Under the pieces are notes generated by a model that was not told the DNA's origin, ran no database searches, and was given only the letters and a program-made list of their open reading frames with translations. The position numbers were made by a program, and so were the translations under genes. From Sindora glabra (taxonomy: Eukaryota > Streptophyta > Magnoliopsida > Fabales > Fabaceae), in assembly GCA_020226215.1 (NCBI GenBank), contig CM035235.1, positions 71,263,283-71,327,282 on the forward strand: DNA of 64,000 bases, written 5' to 3'. Below are positions 50,150-64,000 of this stretch, piece by piece (the first letter of the stretch is position 1; each line of letters opens with the position of its first letter).

Positions 50150-50662
50150 TATTAGAAGATTATAACCTAACTTACTTAAGGATAAATGATTTATTAGAAA
50201 ATTATAGTTTAATTTACTTAAGGTTTAATTTAATCTGATTTATTTATATAAATAAATCAAATTTTTTTAGGTTGGATTTGTATACTTATAAAGTCAACAT
50301 ATTTAATTATAAATATATTTATAAATAATATAATATAATATATATAAAAATAATATAAATATTTTAATATATATTTATATATGTACATAGGCTTAATTAG
50401 ATCATTAGATAATTTTAAGTTTTAAAAATACTTTTAAAATGGTCTAATTAGATTATTGACAAATTTGAAAGTATATTTTTATAAAAATATTTTTAAATTG
50501 GTTGACAAGTCAAGTCAAGTTTCTTTAATTAGCCAAGTTAAGTTTGAATTTTAACTTTATATAAATTAACAAATTAAGTTTAGATCAATAATTTAAAAAG
50601 TAAGCTCGATCTATTTAAAATAAAGCCCAATTACGCTAAATCTATTTACATTCCTAAATGCA
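50150..50662. repeat. Dispersed repeat, copy B (partner at 37.9-38.4 kb)
   Basis: Same order of blocks as copy A, in the same orientation, with substantial divergence. Its right end on the other strand reads TAGGAATGTAAATAGA, reminiscent of hAT-type MITE termini (TAG..TGTA). Together with CAGGGGTGTATTAATT near 49972 the full element may span about 690 bp. Confidence 0.65.
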
Positions 50663-53600
50663 ATTAAAAATGACACTAATTTATTTTCTAAACATTAATT
50701 TTTAGAAATTTTTTTACGTGAATTGTTTTCTTTTTTAAAAAAATTATATATAAATTTCTTTTTTTTCAAAAAAAAGTATATGAATTATCATTACAATTTG
50801 TTATCTATGATTTTAAATTTAAATTATTATCAATCTAAATTATTTTATACTATCAATAAATAAAAAATATTTTATTAAAAATTATTAAAAATTCTTAATA
50901 ACAGTAAAAAATTTAATAATTTTTTATTAAAATAGCAACACATAAATAAATTATAATGTATAATTAATTTGTAATTATAATGAATAAAATTTAGATCCTG
51001 CTTATATTAACACTCAGAGCAATATTAATTTTTATGAAAGTTTAAAACTTCGAATTCGATCGTTTCCTTCGATTAAGAAGATAATTCGTGCAGTTAAATT
51101 TGACATCCGCCCACTTTGTAGTACAGTCTAAATTCATATGGGCCTCATGGGTCCAAAACAGTCCAGTGTCGGAATTGTCTAGAATACCCCCATTAAACGT
51201 GGAGGGTCCAGTGGACTTGAACTAGAGGATTCTTGAAATGGGCCGAAGAGGTCCAAGGAAATCCAGGAGACCAGAATGATCTAAAAATATTAATGCACCT
51301 GAAGGATCCAAGGAATGGTCTGAATCGTGAACATATTTTTAACCCTATGCAGTATGGATATTTCGGACACCAATATTACTTGCGATTCCATATTAAGAAA
51401 TTAAATGTTGTGATACTATGATTTTATCGGATGCTAAAAGTTGAGGGTGATTCAGGCTCTATATATTTTGTAAAAAATATTTTTCAGAACAAAATTTTAT
51501 TTGTTTATATATAAATAAAGGATTTATATGTTATCTCTGTATCTTGTAATTAAAAAATAATATTTAAAATTATAATAATGATGAAAAATAACATCTTTCT
51601 TTTAAAATATTTTTATTAAATTTTTATTTTAATATTAAACACATAAAATAACACTTTTCATCGAACTTTCTTCTTACTTCGAAATACGAAGTTAATTTCT
51701 GACACGATATTACAATATATTTATTTAAGTTTGGATTGATATATCAATCAGTTCAAGAACTTATCTTAAATTTTTAAAAATTTTATTTAAAAAATAACTA
51801 ATAATTTAATTATAAATTAATATATATAATAAAGATATAAAATTTATATTTTAATAAAATAATAATAATAATTTAAAATAATATTTTGTTAATAATTAAA
51901 AATATTTTTATAAAAAATAAAAAACAATTTATTTTAATAAATAATTTTAAAATATAAATTTTATTAATTAAATTTATTAAATAAATTACATAAATAATCT
52001 ATTTTAATATGTTTAAATGGGTTGGTTCGAATAATACAACTGTCACCCTACTTCAAAGTAGCCGTGTGAATATCGAAGTCCTAAGATAGTACAAATCTTC
52101 AGGGCTGCATTCAACACAACTTGGCTGCAAGGTAGAAGTTCTGCTTTTTGTTATTTGGATTTTCAGGGTAATGGAGAAATTAAACTCTTTTAATTTTTTT
52201 TTTTTTTTTTGGGATTTTAGAGTTGATTTTGTTCGAATATTCAACCAGCAGATGAATCGGCACCAGTTAATGCATTCGACACATGTCGATCGCGGATAGG
52301 TGCAAATTTGCTGCATATAGGGTAGCATCGGTACATACCGCACTTAAATTTTTTTAATAAAAAATATTTTCTGTTAAAATAAATAAAACGTTTATTATTT
52401 GTTTAAATGTAAGAGAGTTAATTTTAATATACATTCAATAAAATATAATATAATATACATATTGACCTTAATTGTGAACCGTTTGATTAAAATAAATTAC
52501 GATCGTGAAAAGTAGCATCACTACAACCTCGAAGTTGCGAAACGCAATTTAAAACTAGAGATGGTTTGTAAAATTTCGAACATACATAATAGCGGCATCT
52601 AAATTTCAACGCACTTGCCGTTCCGTATTGCTCCACACGTAATGCTAATTTCGACAGAAACACCCTACCATGTATCCTAGTTTGATGTAGCTAGAATGCT
52701 TCACAATGCAATAGTGCATGTATCGTCATTCCTCATCATCACATGCATAATGCACTCGAACTGATCATCCATCTGCTGCTTTAATTGGGGGTGTAGTAGT
52801 GGTCTCTGCATGACACATTGGGAGTACAATTTCAAGATGTAAATTCGTGCAAAGCGTGCGTCCATATTCGTGATTCTGACATCTCCAGCACAAGTTGATG
52901 CATTGGTGGAGAAACCAATTTAAACATCAAATCTACGAGAGTGTATATCACTCAGAACCCCGAGAGCCGTTAATTCTCATCCAAATATATAGGCACGTGA
53001 ATAAATGATTTTATGAGTAGGCAAATTACACATATTTTCACTGTCATTAAATCTAATTATATTCTTATTCTTTTTATTTTCAAAAATATGTGCCAATCTT
53101 TTTATTTTTCAAAAGCAAGAGAAATGAATTTATGTCAAATATTAAGTACAAAAGGGCTTAACATATATGAAAAGAAAAGTCATTGTATATTTTTTAAAAT
53201 AGTTGTAAATATAATTAGATGAAAGGTTAGAAGAGATGAGTGTACCTTTTCTAGAATGATGAGACATAATTCTCTAAATATCCTTAATTGTATTATAGAA
53301 GTTATAAATATTGACAATTGCCCTTTATTTATGAGATATGATTAATGGTATATGGTATAATTGGAGTACATAAAAATTTTATATTATACTAATTTTTTTT
53401 AGACTATCTTTTAAAATTATATTACATAACTAAAAATTGATAAAAAAATGTACACTAATATAAGAATAATTATGTAATTAATAATTTAATTTCTTAAATA
53501 GATATAATGTAAGTATGCTTGGAGTTAACACCAATATCAATTAATTCTTATCCATATATATTAAATTCAATGATAAATTTTGTGAGAAAGTAGGAAATAT

Positions 53601-55652
53601 ACTATGTGAGAGGAATATATTTATGTGAGAGTAAAAAGAATGAATTATAGTCATTAAATTTTTGTATTTAATGATTAAGATTAAAACACAAATTCATATG
53701 ACTTTTTTAAATAATTATGTGATCTTTTTAAGTTATCATGTGACTTTTATTTTTATTTTTATATTATATTTAAATAATATAATACATAAAAATTAAATTA
53801 AATTATTAATTGTTAAGATTATATGAGGAAGTATCATATTTTTGTTGAAGTATTTAATTATTTAGTATGTCTTACCCTTTATTAAGCATAATTATTAGTA
53901 TTTTGTGGCATTATATAGATATTTTTGATAAATTTAATAATTGCAAGAAAAATTATTCATAAGTAAAATGAGATAAAAAAATTATTGTATAATTTATTTG
54001 TGAGAGATAATATTTTATATACTTAAATTTATACGAATGGATAAACTATTTGAGTAAGGTTGTATGTACTTATTATGTTCATATTCATTATTAAAGAGCT
54101 TGAATTTAAATTCAAATATACAAAAAAAAATATAAGAATTAAAAATGAATTCCAGACCTTTTATATTCATTAAATTAAATTTTGTAAATTTGTTTCATTA
54201 TTTTATATTTAACAATAACCTTTGAATGTTTTTATTTCATTTTTAATATATATAACATTACTTATATAAAAACTAGCATATCAAATTATCTGAATTACTC
54301 AAATTTATTAATATTTTATACTCATTTATTTTCAGGGAGTTTAAACTTTAGCATGTAAGTTCGGCCCAACCCGCTTGCGCACGAAACCAAAAAATGTTCC
54401 GCTAGAAAATTTAGTCCACTGAACGACTCGAAATGGTCCGACCAAAAAGCAAACTCCAAAATCCCCGGGAAATGTTCTGATAATCGTCTTTTTGCGAGTG
54501 AGGATATACTTTAAGTATTATTTTATTTAGATACGAAATAAATTTTAATTTTTTTAATAATAAAAATGATTAAATCATTAAATATATAAATAAAATCTTA
54601 AAATTAAATTTAGAGAGTGAAAAAAGATAAAATTTTTCAATAACACCATACACTATTTAAATCAAATACCCTCAACATTTTTCGATGCTTTTTTAAGTTA
54701 AAATTTATTATTTTTTGTTGTTTAGTTAATATTAAAAAATTAACACTTTTAAAATTTATTTTTTATTTTTATTTGGTTTAAATTTAAACTTGTAAAAAAT
54801 ATTATTAAAATAATTATTATTACATTCAAAATTATAATATAAAAATTTTAAAATATTAATGGATTACAATCTTTTTCTAATTTCTCGTCGTATCTTTAAT
54901 CTCTTTTATATCATAATTTTCTACTTATAATTTCTTACTTTTCATATAAAATTAAAATTAACTCAACGAATCGCTCAAAAAAATCAAAACAACTTACAGC
55001 ATGATCCTCGTATCAAACTGTTTTAACCATATCTTATTATAAATTATATGTTTTAATTCTGAATTTTAACTTGAAGAGAATCCTAATATATAATGATTCT
55101 TGTTTTGTATTGGAGTTCGACCGATTCAATTTCGAATTAATCGGAATTAAAGTCATTTTGGATATAAAAGGTTCAGATAAAAAATAAAAATAATATTAAT
55201 AATTCTTCTTGTGGTTGTGGCAAAACATTGAATGCATTGTGTATACTGGGAGAGACAATTATGGTAGACAAAGAAGATTGAATTCAAGCCGATAAAAAGA
55301 TAGAACCATTACCATGTAAGATAGATAGAAGTGACCCATGTGGGTTATGCTTTGTATCTCAACTATAACCCATATTTATTTATTTATTTATTTTTATACA
55401 CGTACTAATTAGGAAGATGGATTAATTGGGGCAAACCCAGTATTTACTTGCACGTAACTAGTTCTTCTTAGTGATAAACCAAAGAACGGAACATATTAGT
55501 TCCTGCGTTTCTTCGGGAAATTGTCTCAAGTTTCAGCTACAAAAAGGGGATAATATCTGGCTTAAAATATTACAACTTCAATTTTGAGTACAAATTTTTT
55601 TCTTAATCATAGAAAATAATAAGAGATAAAAGATACACCATAAGAGACTCTA
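50663..55652. other. Gene-poor intergenic region
   Basis: Five kilobases of mostly AT-rich DNA. GC-richer islands at 51100-51430 and 52540-52980 carry short open frames without recognisable family content. No RNA gene or clear transposon end found. Confidence 0.45.
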
Positions 55653-56215
55653 TCAAGCAATATCCACCGCCTTATCACGTATCTTTTTAACAGTTTCTTG
55701 ACCACCGTAATTATGTATAGTTAGTGAACCTATTTCGTTACTTCTCTGAGGCCCTAAATCAAAAGGATTCTCATTTATATGAATTTCTGCTACCTTTTGA
55801 TGTAAAATTGTTTTTGCTTGGTCCCTAGTAATGTTATCCACCTTCAATGTTTTTCCAACCTTATTACCCAAGAACATGAGAAAGTTTTTATCAAAGAAAT
55901 GAATAATGAGGTTAAGATACATATCCACACTACTATTTTTTCAATCATATCCTCAAATAGATCAAATTTAGGATCTCAATATTGCATTATCAAATAGTAG
56001 TCAAATAAGAGTTAAGAACCTCTCATTAAAGTTACCATGTAATCCTCATAAGTATTGAATTTTATTAGATAATAATCCTCCATAGATCAATAATATCTAA
56101 TAATCCATCTTAAGCCCACAATTGATAATTTTGTTCTCCAACATCTTAAAACCAATTTTCCTCTCTAAAAGCTTTATGATCAAAGTTCTCTTCCATGGTT
56201 TTCTCATCCTATCCT
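55653..56215 (-). pseudogene. LINE (non-LTR retrotransposon) ORF1 remnant, DUF4283 domain
   Basis: The minus-strand frames give PWKRTLIIKLLERKIGFKML, then a stop-broken middle with EDYMVTLMRGSWLL and FDYYLIMQYWDPKFD, then EDMIEKIVVWI and IHFFDKNFLMFLGNKVGKTL followed by KVDNITRDQA. This is the typical order of the plant LINE DUF4283 domain (PW..TLIVKLLGR, EDY, GPW..DHYL, W.P.FDP, I..I.VWVRLPGLP..YYD..FL..IGN.IGK.LKVD). There are several stops and at least one frameshift. The zinc-knuckle, endonuclease and reverse transcriptase parts are not seen nearby. Confidence 0.75.
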
Positions 56216-59200
56216 CCTTTATTTAAGAATAATGATATTAGATTCACATAATTTCATTAAATTTCAGATTGTTTAATTTAGTATTAGCAGGTATTCTTAA
56301 GATTAATTACATTATGCCAAGAAAATAATGTGATACAAGACTGCTCCAATAAATTGTAATTTAGCATTACGTGGACAAATAAACCTTGTGTTTCAATAAA
56401 GCTTCCTAGTTGAAATTTTGAAGTTGTCTTTAATATTTTAATTTATAAAAGCTCTTAGGAATCTTGAGAAATGTTTATGAACTAAGTATTTTTTTTATTT
56501 TTAAAAGATAGACTATACATGCATATAATAAAATGAATGATTTATAATCTGTGATCAGATTCAAATTATATTAAATGCAATTTTATGTCTTTATTTATAT
56601 TTAAGATTTGATTCATGATTTATATATATAGTGATTTAATTATTTTTATTGTTAAAAAAATAAAAATAAGTGATAGCAACTCTTATATTTGTGTAGGCTT
56701 GGTAATTAATAATAGGAAAAAAATAACTTTTTTCTTTGAAACAGATTATATTATTTTTCACTACACTTTTTATATTTTAAAATTTTTAAAATAAAATATT
56801 TTCTACTGTTTTATAAATTATATCCCTACATTCCGTTAAAATAAAGCACCATAAATCTATTTATGGGAATAAGAAATTTGTTTTTCTCAAGTTATAAAAT
56901 GAATCCCCTCCATTTTTAGAGGGTTTATTTTAGTTGCCGGAAATGAAAAGGAATTAAAGTCTGAAAATACAATTTTTCTGGCTCCGTTGAATGTTTTTGT
57001 TTTTGAGGTTCGACAATTCTTGAAGATGCACTTGAATAAAACCTGGACTGTTAACACGTTAACTAGGATAGCTACGGAACAAGAAATCTAATTATGCTCA
57101 TCCAGTCTCTTTGATAAGGACGGACAAAAGCTGAATAGCCCTTCTCACTCGAAGCGCCAAACTATGGCTGTGGGGTCCATTTATTGCACAAATCTCTGTA
57201 ATATGCTTGATTAAGACTATATGATTAATAAATTAGAGTAAAGCCACTTCAAAGTGTAAAATATATTTTGAAAAATAAAATATTTGAAAACATGAATAAT
57301 ATAAATTTAAAAATTATTTTTTAATTTTATTATTTATTTAATTCTAAATCCTTGATTTTTTGTTAAAAATTATAATATCTTTTTTTTATTCTTTAAAATA
57401 CATCCCTAATCTCATTAAGTAATGCACACATGTTTTGTGAGATGTTGTTATCAAGCACAAATTCAGTCTTATCATTGTTCAACTGACCTTCGACTTGAAG
57501 CCTAGCTACTTCATGTAATTAATGTTGTATTTACTTGATTTTAAGACTATATTTCCTTGAATAAGATAAGTATAATTTGAAATGCTTGATGATAATTAGA
57601 AAATTAGAGTCTAACCTAAGAATCAAGCCCTTTTTTGTTGAATGATAAACAAGGTGCACCATGTAACTAATGGTTTTCAAATGGGAGTTATTTGGGTTTA
57701 AGGGAAAATAGTTTATTCCATGTATTCTGAATGAATTTTTGTTGGTAATTTCATGTCAGTGACATCCTACTCAATTGAATTGAGAAAATCTCTTGTTTGT
57801 ACTACTTTTATGTAAAAAAAAAAAGGGGGGGATATTATAAAGATTGACCATGAACAAAATTCAATTTGCACTGAATGAGTTTGCTTAGTATTTGTTGAAA
57901 AGGAGTGAAACAATGTTGTCATCGTGACAAGAATTTTAGTATCAAATATAGTACATGGAAAATAATCGATGATTCCACTAACAGCTGCCTCCCACATTTT
58001 CACAAATATGTTCCAAATGGTTGGTTCACATCATGGCTGGTTGCTTCCTCTAATTCTGTCAATTTATCTATGCCTGAACCATAAGTAATATCGGGCTAGC
58101 TACCTCCAACTTTCTTCCATTTTTTCTTTTCATAAACAGACGATGTATTGTAACAATAATTTCCATTTTTTTCATAAAAAGCGGCAAGTGTTTAAGGCAT
58201 AGGGTTACAACTCTTTTTAAAAATCTTAAAATTTTGTCATCAAAATTGGCAATATGAACGACTATATTTGTAGCACATAGGATATTTAAAAGTTCTATGA
58301 AAAAGTTGGAAATTCTTATGAAGAATTTATATAATTTTATAAAAAAATTGCAAGAAATCATATCAATGCTCTGTAAACAAATCCTGATTTTAATCGTAAT
58401 TGTGGTTTTGTTTATAATCATAAAAAAAATTAATAAATCCAATAATTGATATGAACAACTTATAATATAAGATTCAAGCAAAACAATAAAAAACATTCTA
58501 AATATTTTGTGGTTACGGTTAAATTTAAATAGTCAAAATATAACAGATAACAAAAAGGCTATCGAGTATTTTTTTAATTATTCATGGAATATTTTTGTAA
58601 GTTCCAATAGAAGGACACAGAAAGTTCATATATTTTAAGGAAAACTTATGTAAAATTTCTTAAATGTTTGATATAAAATTTTCTATTCAAATTATGATAT
58701 ATATTAATTATTTTCTTATATTTATTAATTTTTAATTTTTAATAATTAATAAGATAATCAATTAGCCTATTATAATTTAAGAGACAAATTTTATAATGAA
58801 CATATAAATTTTTTTATCTAAATTATATCCGTGTTTAAATTGGAGGGGATGATTATATAATATTATCACCCATCGTAGAAGAATCTAATATATTTTACTA
58901 CAAATTTTAAATCTTGACTAATTTTTTTCATATTGATAAAAAAATTAAATATGAAACATGTTGCAAATTACTTAGGTCCCTCACTATTCATATTTTTTTA
59001 ATATTAGTATAAATTAATTTTATATTATTAGTTATTTATATATTCTTATTTTAATAAAAAATATTAATTTTTTTTATAAAAAATTTTAATTATTATTTTT
59101 TCATAATATATTTTTATTTATTAATAATATAAAATATTTTTTAATGATAATATAAAATAATTTATAATGGATCAAAATTAATTTTTTTTTCAGGTCCCAA

Positions 59201-59389
59201 GGACTATTAGTCTTATTCTTTGCTGTACTTATCAACACAAACTAATGTTGCAGGGCTGCAGTGGATCGGAAATGGGCGTGGCGGCTCCAAAGTCCATAGA
59301 GCACTAACGAAATGGGGACCCATGAAGGATAGCATAATCAAAGGAGATAACTAGAAAAAGCTCCGTACCACAATTTATGCAAATGCCAG

Positions 59390-59422
<33 letters not shown>

Positions 59423-61002
59423 CTTCACGCCATTGCCAAACTGGAATCACTTAATTTTTATTATTATAACACGTTTGATAATGAGATGCCACTTTTATCC
59501 ATACATATCCAATTCAGTGGATTTTTATGTAGCGGCCCAAGCTTAAATTAAATTTACAGAAAATGAAATTTAAAATATAAATAAAAATTTATCAATTAAA
59601 TATAAAATAACAAAATAAATTTATAAAATTTAATTTGATAAATATAATTAAAAGATTCAACGTTTAATTTTGAAATTTATTTTTTATATATGTAACATTT
59701 TTATTAGATTTATTATTTGATAATTTAGGTTTGATTACAACCATTAAATATTTAGTAAGCACTGAGATTCTTTTATTATGTTAAATTTGCTTAAATAATA
59801 TATTTTATTATTAGTAAATATTAATTGATTATTATCAATAAGAAGTAATTCTATAATTCTTTTTCACTAAAGAATTCTACAATTATATTTTTTATTTAAA
59901 ACAGATCCAATTAGGTACGGATTCATAACGGGCCTATCTGAAATTATTTAAACTTGATCCATTACCATAATTAACTACATGTCGTTCAATGCAAACATAC
60001 TTTTTAAATTCTAGACTTTTTTTTAAAAGAAAAAAATTTATTTATTCATACAGATGATCATTTATACATTTTATAATTAATAGAATAATAATATTATGAC
60101 AGTAAGAAAAATAATTTTTTCTTTAACCTATTAATGTTACTTTTTATTATGCAGCTACATATATAATATTAAATAAATATAATATTATATAATCTTAATT
60201 TTCTACATTTAACACAATTAAATGAGATATGAAAAATTGTTTTCTGCGAACAAATCAAGTAATCAAAGATGTTATAGTTTTTTTTCTCTAACTTCTTTAT
60301 GAAATTATAATTATAATTATAATTATATATGCAATTTTTGTAATTTTTTTTTACAAATACATAAAAAATTATAATTTATTGACAAAAATTGTCACAACAA
60401 ATATTTTTAAAAACTTAAGTTTTTTATAAAACAATATAGTTTGTAAAAAGATTTACAAATACGAAAACTAAAAAATAAGTATTGATAATTTTTTTTTCAA
60501 TTGTGCACTGAATTAACATATGTTGCAAAGTCAACATCTCATCATGTCATTGAAAGGGCGTTCGACATAAGAATGGCGGCAACGGCCGACATAGTTGAAG
60601 CCAACTTCAAGCTGAATACATTTTTCCTTCTAAATAATAAATAAAAGTATTACTAATTAAGAAAAGTGCTATAAGTCATGATAGTAATTATAATTGAATT
60701 TTAAAATTTTTATATATTTATTAAATTAAATTTTAAAATTTTATTTTATTATTTTATATTTAGTCATAATTTTTAATTTATATTTAAAATTTTATTTTGA
60801 ATTCTATTTTCGTTATATATAAAAGATATAGATATATAGATTCCTTTTCATAAGCTAAAGATTTCATAGTCGAGAATGTTAGAGACCTCTTTGAAAGCAA
60901 AACTTTTTTAATTATTTTTTTAATCTAAATTTGAGATTTTATTTAAGAAAATTTAGCTTTTACCCACTCCACCTAGTAAGGTAGGCGTTGGTAATTTGAT
61001 AC
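56216..61002. other. Gene-poor intergenic region
   Basis: AT-rich, with open frames on the minus strand at 57767-58496 that resemble nothing I know. The only ordered structure is a 7-bp minisatellite at 59391. Confidence 0.45.
59391..59421. repeat. (CATCTCG)4 minisatellite
   Basis: Four exact tandem copies of CATCTCG followed by CAT. Confidence 0.97.
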
Positions 61003-64000
61003 CTAAATTCGTTGGATCGCAGAACCTCTAAAATTAGTTGACCCTTTTTTTTTTTTTTTGGTCTTTTCTTTCTTTTTGTTTTCCGTTCCACTAGAAACAA
61101 TTATTACAAAGTAACTAAGAGGATAGAAACTGCGTGGATGAACTACATGTAGGCTTTCCTTTTGTAGGACCTCCAAATTAAAGTTTAATTCTATTTTTAC
61201 GTCTGGATTTATCACACGATGACGGCTTACTAAACTTCTTACTGGTTTTGACTTGTGCTGGAAAGAAACTTTGATTGAAGATGCTGCGTTAGCTGGAGAT
61301 TCCATTTTTCTAAAAAAACAAGAACTTGATTTTTCACCTGTTTGATTTCATCAGTTATTTATATAAATATAATAAAGGAGTAATATGTTGATAATGACTA
61401 AAATAATCGGTCGAATTGGACCCGATCGGACAAGATTATCATGATTGATCTATACACGTGCCATACTATAATAGAGAGACATTATTAAAACTTTGATTCA
61501 AATCAAACCTAATTAATATAAATTCATATTTTAATCTATTCAGTATAGATACTACTTAATATAAGTCAGAAGCTCTCTACCATGCCTGAAGATCAACAAT
61601 AATAATGATGTCTTTCGTGGGATCTCCAGCACACTCATCAATGCTAAGGCTACTATAAAAAGTCTTTACTTCACAAACTAGAACATAATTTTATATACTA
61701 TTTTATCAATGTTTTGACTAATTTTCTATTTTTAGTGCATGAAAGATCTAAACCAATTCATGCATATCTAATTGGTTGATTAAAATTAAAATTGTTATAT
61801 ATCACTTATATTTATAATTTTAAAAAAATCTAAAGTTAAGAAAAATTATTTTTTTTCAAATTTTTAATATTTAATATTAAATAAATAAAATGTTTTTCTT
61901 CTCTTATAATTTCATAACCATATTTCATCACGTACACAAATGGACCGAGTCTTTCTTGTGTTGTAGATTTTTGGCCCCTTTCACAAAGTATCTCGAGGAC
62001 CTATCAAAAAGAAAGCTTGACTTCATTATCATAAATTGCAATTCAAAGTCCATGCCGAACAACCAGGAACTCAACCTTCTCACGGAATTCATGATCCAAA
62101 TGCACTTTCTTGTTTTAATATTGGGGGATTATCTAATGCCCAAGGTGAGCCATTATTTTGCTCTAGACCAGTACATGCACTACAGTACACAACGGAGGTT
62201 AATCTTATCGCACAGGACGATGATAATATATTGATGTCTTTTTTATTCATCCATAATTTTATTCATCACAATATAATGACAATTATAGTTTAAAATCATA
62301 TTAGCATGTTGAATTCACAATAATTTTATACACAGAACTCTTGCAAGACCACTGTTTATCATAGGAATTTCAATTAATGTAATGATGAGATGATGTCGAC
62401 AAAGGATTATAAATTATGTATAATTAATCAACTTGTTTGTGTAACCACAAATATTAGATAAATTCGATGTCCAGTGATCTTATCTCTTTTTCAATTGCCT
62501 GAAATCAACCATAAATATAAAATTGACTAAGATATGTCCCTTCCTATACTGAACTCTCAATTTTTGGTGTTTCATGGGAGAGAGCATAATTTATTTATTT
62601 ATTTTGATGGTGCAAGACAGGTCATGGGAGAGCAAAAAGATAGGAAGTTTTCATAATTAGTAAACTGGATTATAAATCTTATTTATCACAAAATTTATAT
62701 TTACAAAATTAAATAAGCTGACTCCAATTATCAAACACTCATTTATATAATATCATTGCTTGTTAAGTCCTTTGAATTATTAACATTAATATTTTTAATT
62801 TATAAATTATGATAGGTCCAAAATAATAAAATATCAACATTAGTTATTCTTAATTCACTAATGCTTTGATGGAATTATAATTATGAACTTATTTTTTGAG
62901 TATTAATTATAATTTAAATTAAATATTTTATAACAAAGAAATATATATAAAAATGATAATTAATATTAATTATTCTTGTTCTTTCCTTTTTGTACTTAAA
63001 AAAATTATTTTCTAGGTTTTGATCTAATGATTTGAAGATAAAAAAAGTTATACGGAAAGAATAGGTGAAAAAATCTGCGTGGCATCCTCCCAGGCTCCGT
63101 GACGTAGCCTTACCAAAGCAAAGAGTTGCACTCAGCACTCTCCACTACGAGAGTCCAACTGAACCTAACTAAACCAACCTTCGAAACTAGTTTTTGGTCT
63201 GACTGATGTTGAATCGAAGCTGCTGTCGTCAACGTACGTCAATTTTCTTAATTAGGGTTTGCTAGGAACAAGAGAAAAGACAACGATCTTCTAGAAAATA
63301 AATTGAAATTTTCAAAGATTACTTCTCAATTTCTTTTCTTTCTTATTATTTCTTTCATCGACGCTAATATTTCAACTTCCGAGAACTTGCAAATTTTTCT
63401 ATACAAACAACCTAAATTAAGGGCTTATTTCTTGAAATGGAAAATAATTTTTATATTAATAAATTATTTATTTATATTTATAATTATAAAATATAAAATA
63501 ATAAAAAATATTTTATTTATTTAATACTAAATATAAAGAATATAATAAAAATAATTTTTAATTAAAAACTTATTTTCTTCTACAATTATAAGATTATATA
63601 TTATTTTTTAATCATAAAATATATTAATAATATAATTTATTAATCCATATACAAGCAATTTTTTTTTTTACAAAAACGGTTTTTTAATGAAACAAAGGGA
63701 ATGTTTTGAATAAAAATATTTTTATAGAAATATAATTATAAAAATTAAAATGATACAAAATAATAGGTTAAATCTTTGATGTTAAATTTATGAAGTTTGC
63801 TAAAAGATAATTTTTATTTTTTTAACAGAAAATTATTTTTCAAATAATATATTTTTAAATATCATATTTTTAGTTATAAATTATATAGATACAAAATAAT
63901 TTTTTATTTATATATAAAATGAATTTTTTTAAAACATCTTTTGAAAAATAGAGCGAGTAAATTATTAGATATTTTTCCCCACTGGACCACAAAAAGGAAG
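61003..64000. other. Right-edge region, no confirmed gene
   Basis: A 100-codon minus-strand frame (61003-61305) starts with ATG but ends in a Lys-rich tail read from a poly-T stretch. GC-richer DNA at 63060-63290 contains the telo-box TTAGGGTTT (63252-63260) on the plus strand, which is common in 5' regions of plant housekeeping genes. No coding start is visible before the window ends. Confidence 0.4.

Noticed and set aside
61003..61305. 100-codon minus-strand frame starting MESPANAASSIKVSF
   Set aside because: The first third looks protein-like, but the tail is Lys-rich from a poly-T stretch and no family is recognised. A donor-like CCA|GTAAGA occurs after 21 codons without a matching next exon. 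I cannot support it as a gene.
61890..62293. Overlapping plus-strand frames of 114 and 85 codons
   Set aside because: Neither shows a recognisable motif or splice structure; composition alone does not support a gene.
63303..63524. 73-codon frame resembling a signal peptide plus membrane protein
   Set aside because: It begins with TTG, not ATG, and the hydrophobicity comes from AT-rich sequence.

Overview
This is nuclear DNA from a flowering plant, most likely a eudicot. It is very AT-rich, its genes have many introns, and the spaces between genes are filled with short inverted-repeat transposons, microsatellites and decayed retroelement pieces. The species cannot be named from the sequence. 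I see four real protein-coding genes, and their exon models join in phase and give uninterrupted proteins.

Layout. (1) Positions 3-1298, plus strand: the 3' part of an intronless CYP710A cytochrome P450 (sterol C-22 desaturase), cut by the window edge. (2) 1.3-11.5 kb: an intergenic stretch holding at least four MITE-like inverted-repeat elements and one diverged tandem duplication. (3) 11980-20212, minus strand: an eight-exon gene for a plastid MraY homologue (phospho-N-acetylmuramoyl-pentapeptide transferase, 507 aa). (4) 21.5-25.5 kb: a 3.8-kb PIF/Harbinger-like element with TAA target duplications, carrying a roughly 2.1-kb internal tandem array with 97-bp and 126-bp spacings and a 123-bp duplication over its right end. 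(5) 27.3-31.8 kb: a decayed RNase H-domain fragment, a hAT-like element, a degenerate CAY/TAT-rich tract, and another MITE with a 158-bp duplication over its left end. (6) 32575-36823, minus strand: an eleven-exon LARP6-type La-related RNA-binding protein (394 aa). (7) 37-43 kb: a dispersed repeat, a broken SCP1-like (HAD/NIF) phosphatase pseudogene and a small hAT MITE. (8) 43847-49444, minus strand: a three-exon DUF642 cell-wall protein (387 aa) with a signal peptide and a GPI-anchor-like tail. (9) 49.5-64 kb: gene-poor DNA with a second copy of the 38-kb repeat, a LINE ORF1 (DUF4283) remnant, a 7-bp minisatellite and, near the right edge, a GC-richer patch with a telo-box.

The four genes do not form a pathway or cluster; they are ordinary plant neighbours concerned with sterols, plastid peptidoglycan, RNA binding and the cell wall. 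The most unusual points are three apparent GC-AG introns in two of the genes, the Harbinger-like element with its hairpin-forming satellite, and two independent tandem duplications that each cover a transposon end plus about 100-125 bp of flank. I found no convincing new multi-gene system. All exon boundaries were read by eye from splice consensus, phase and family resemblance.
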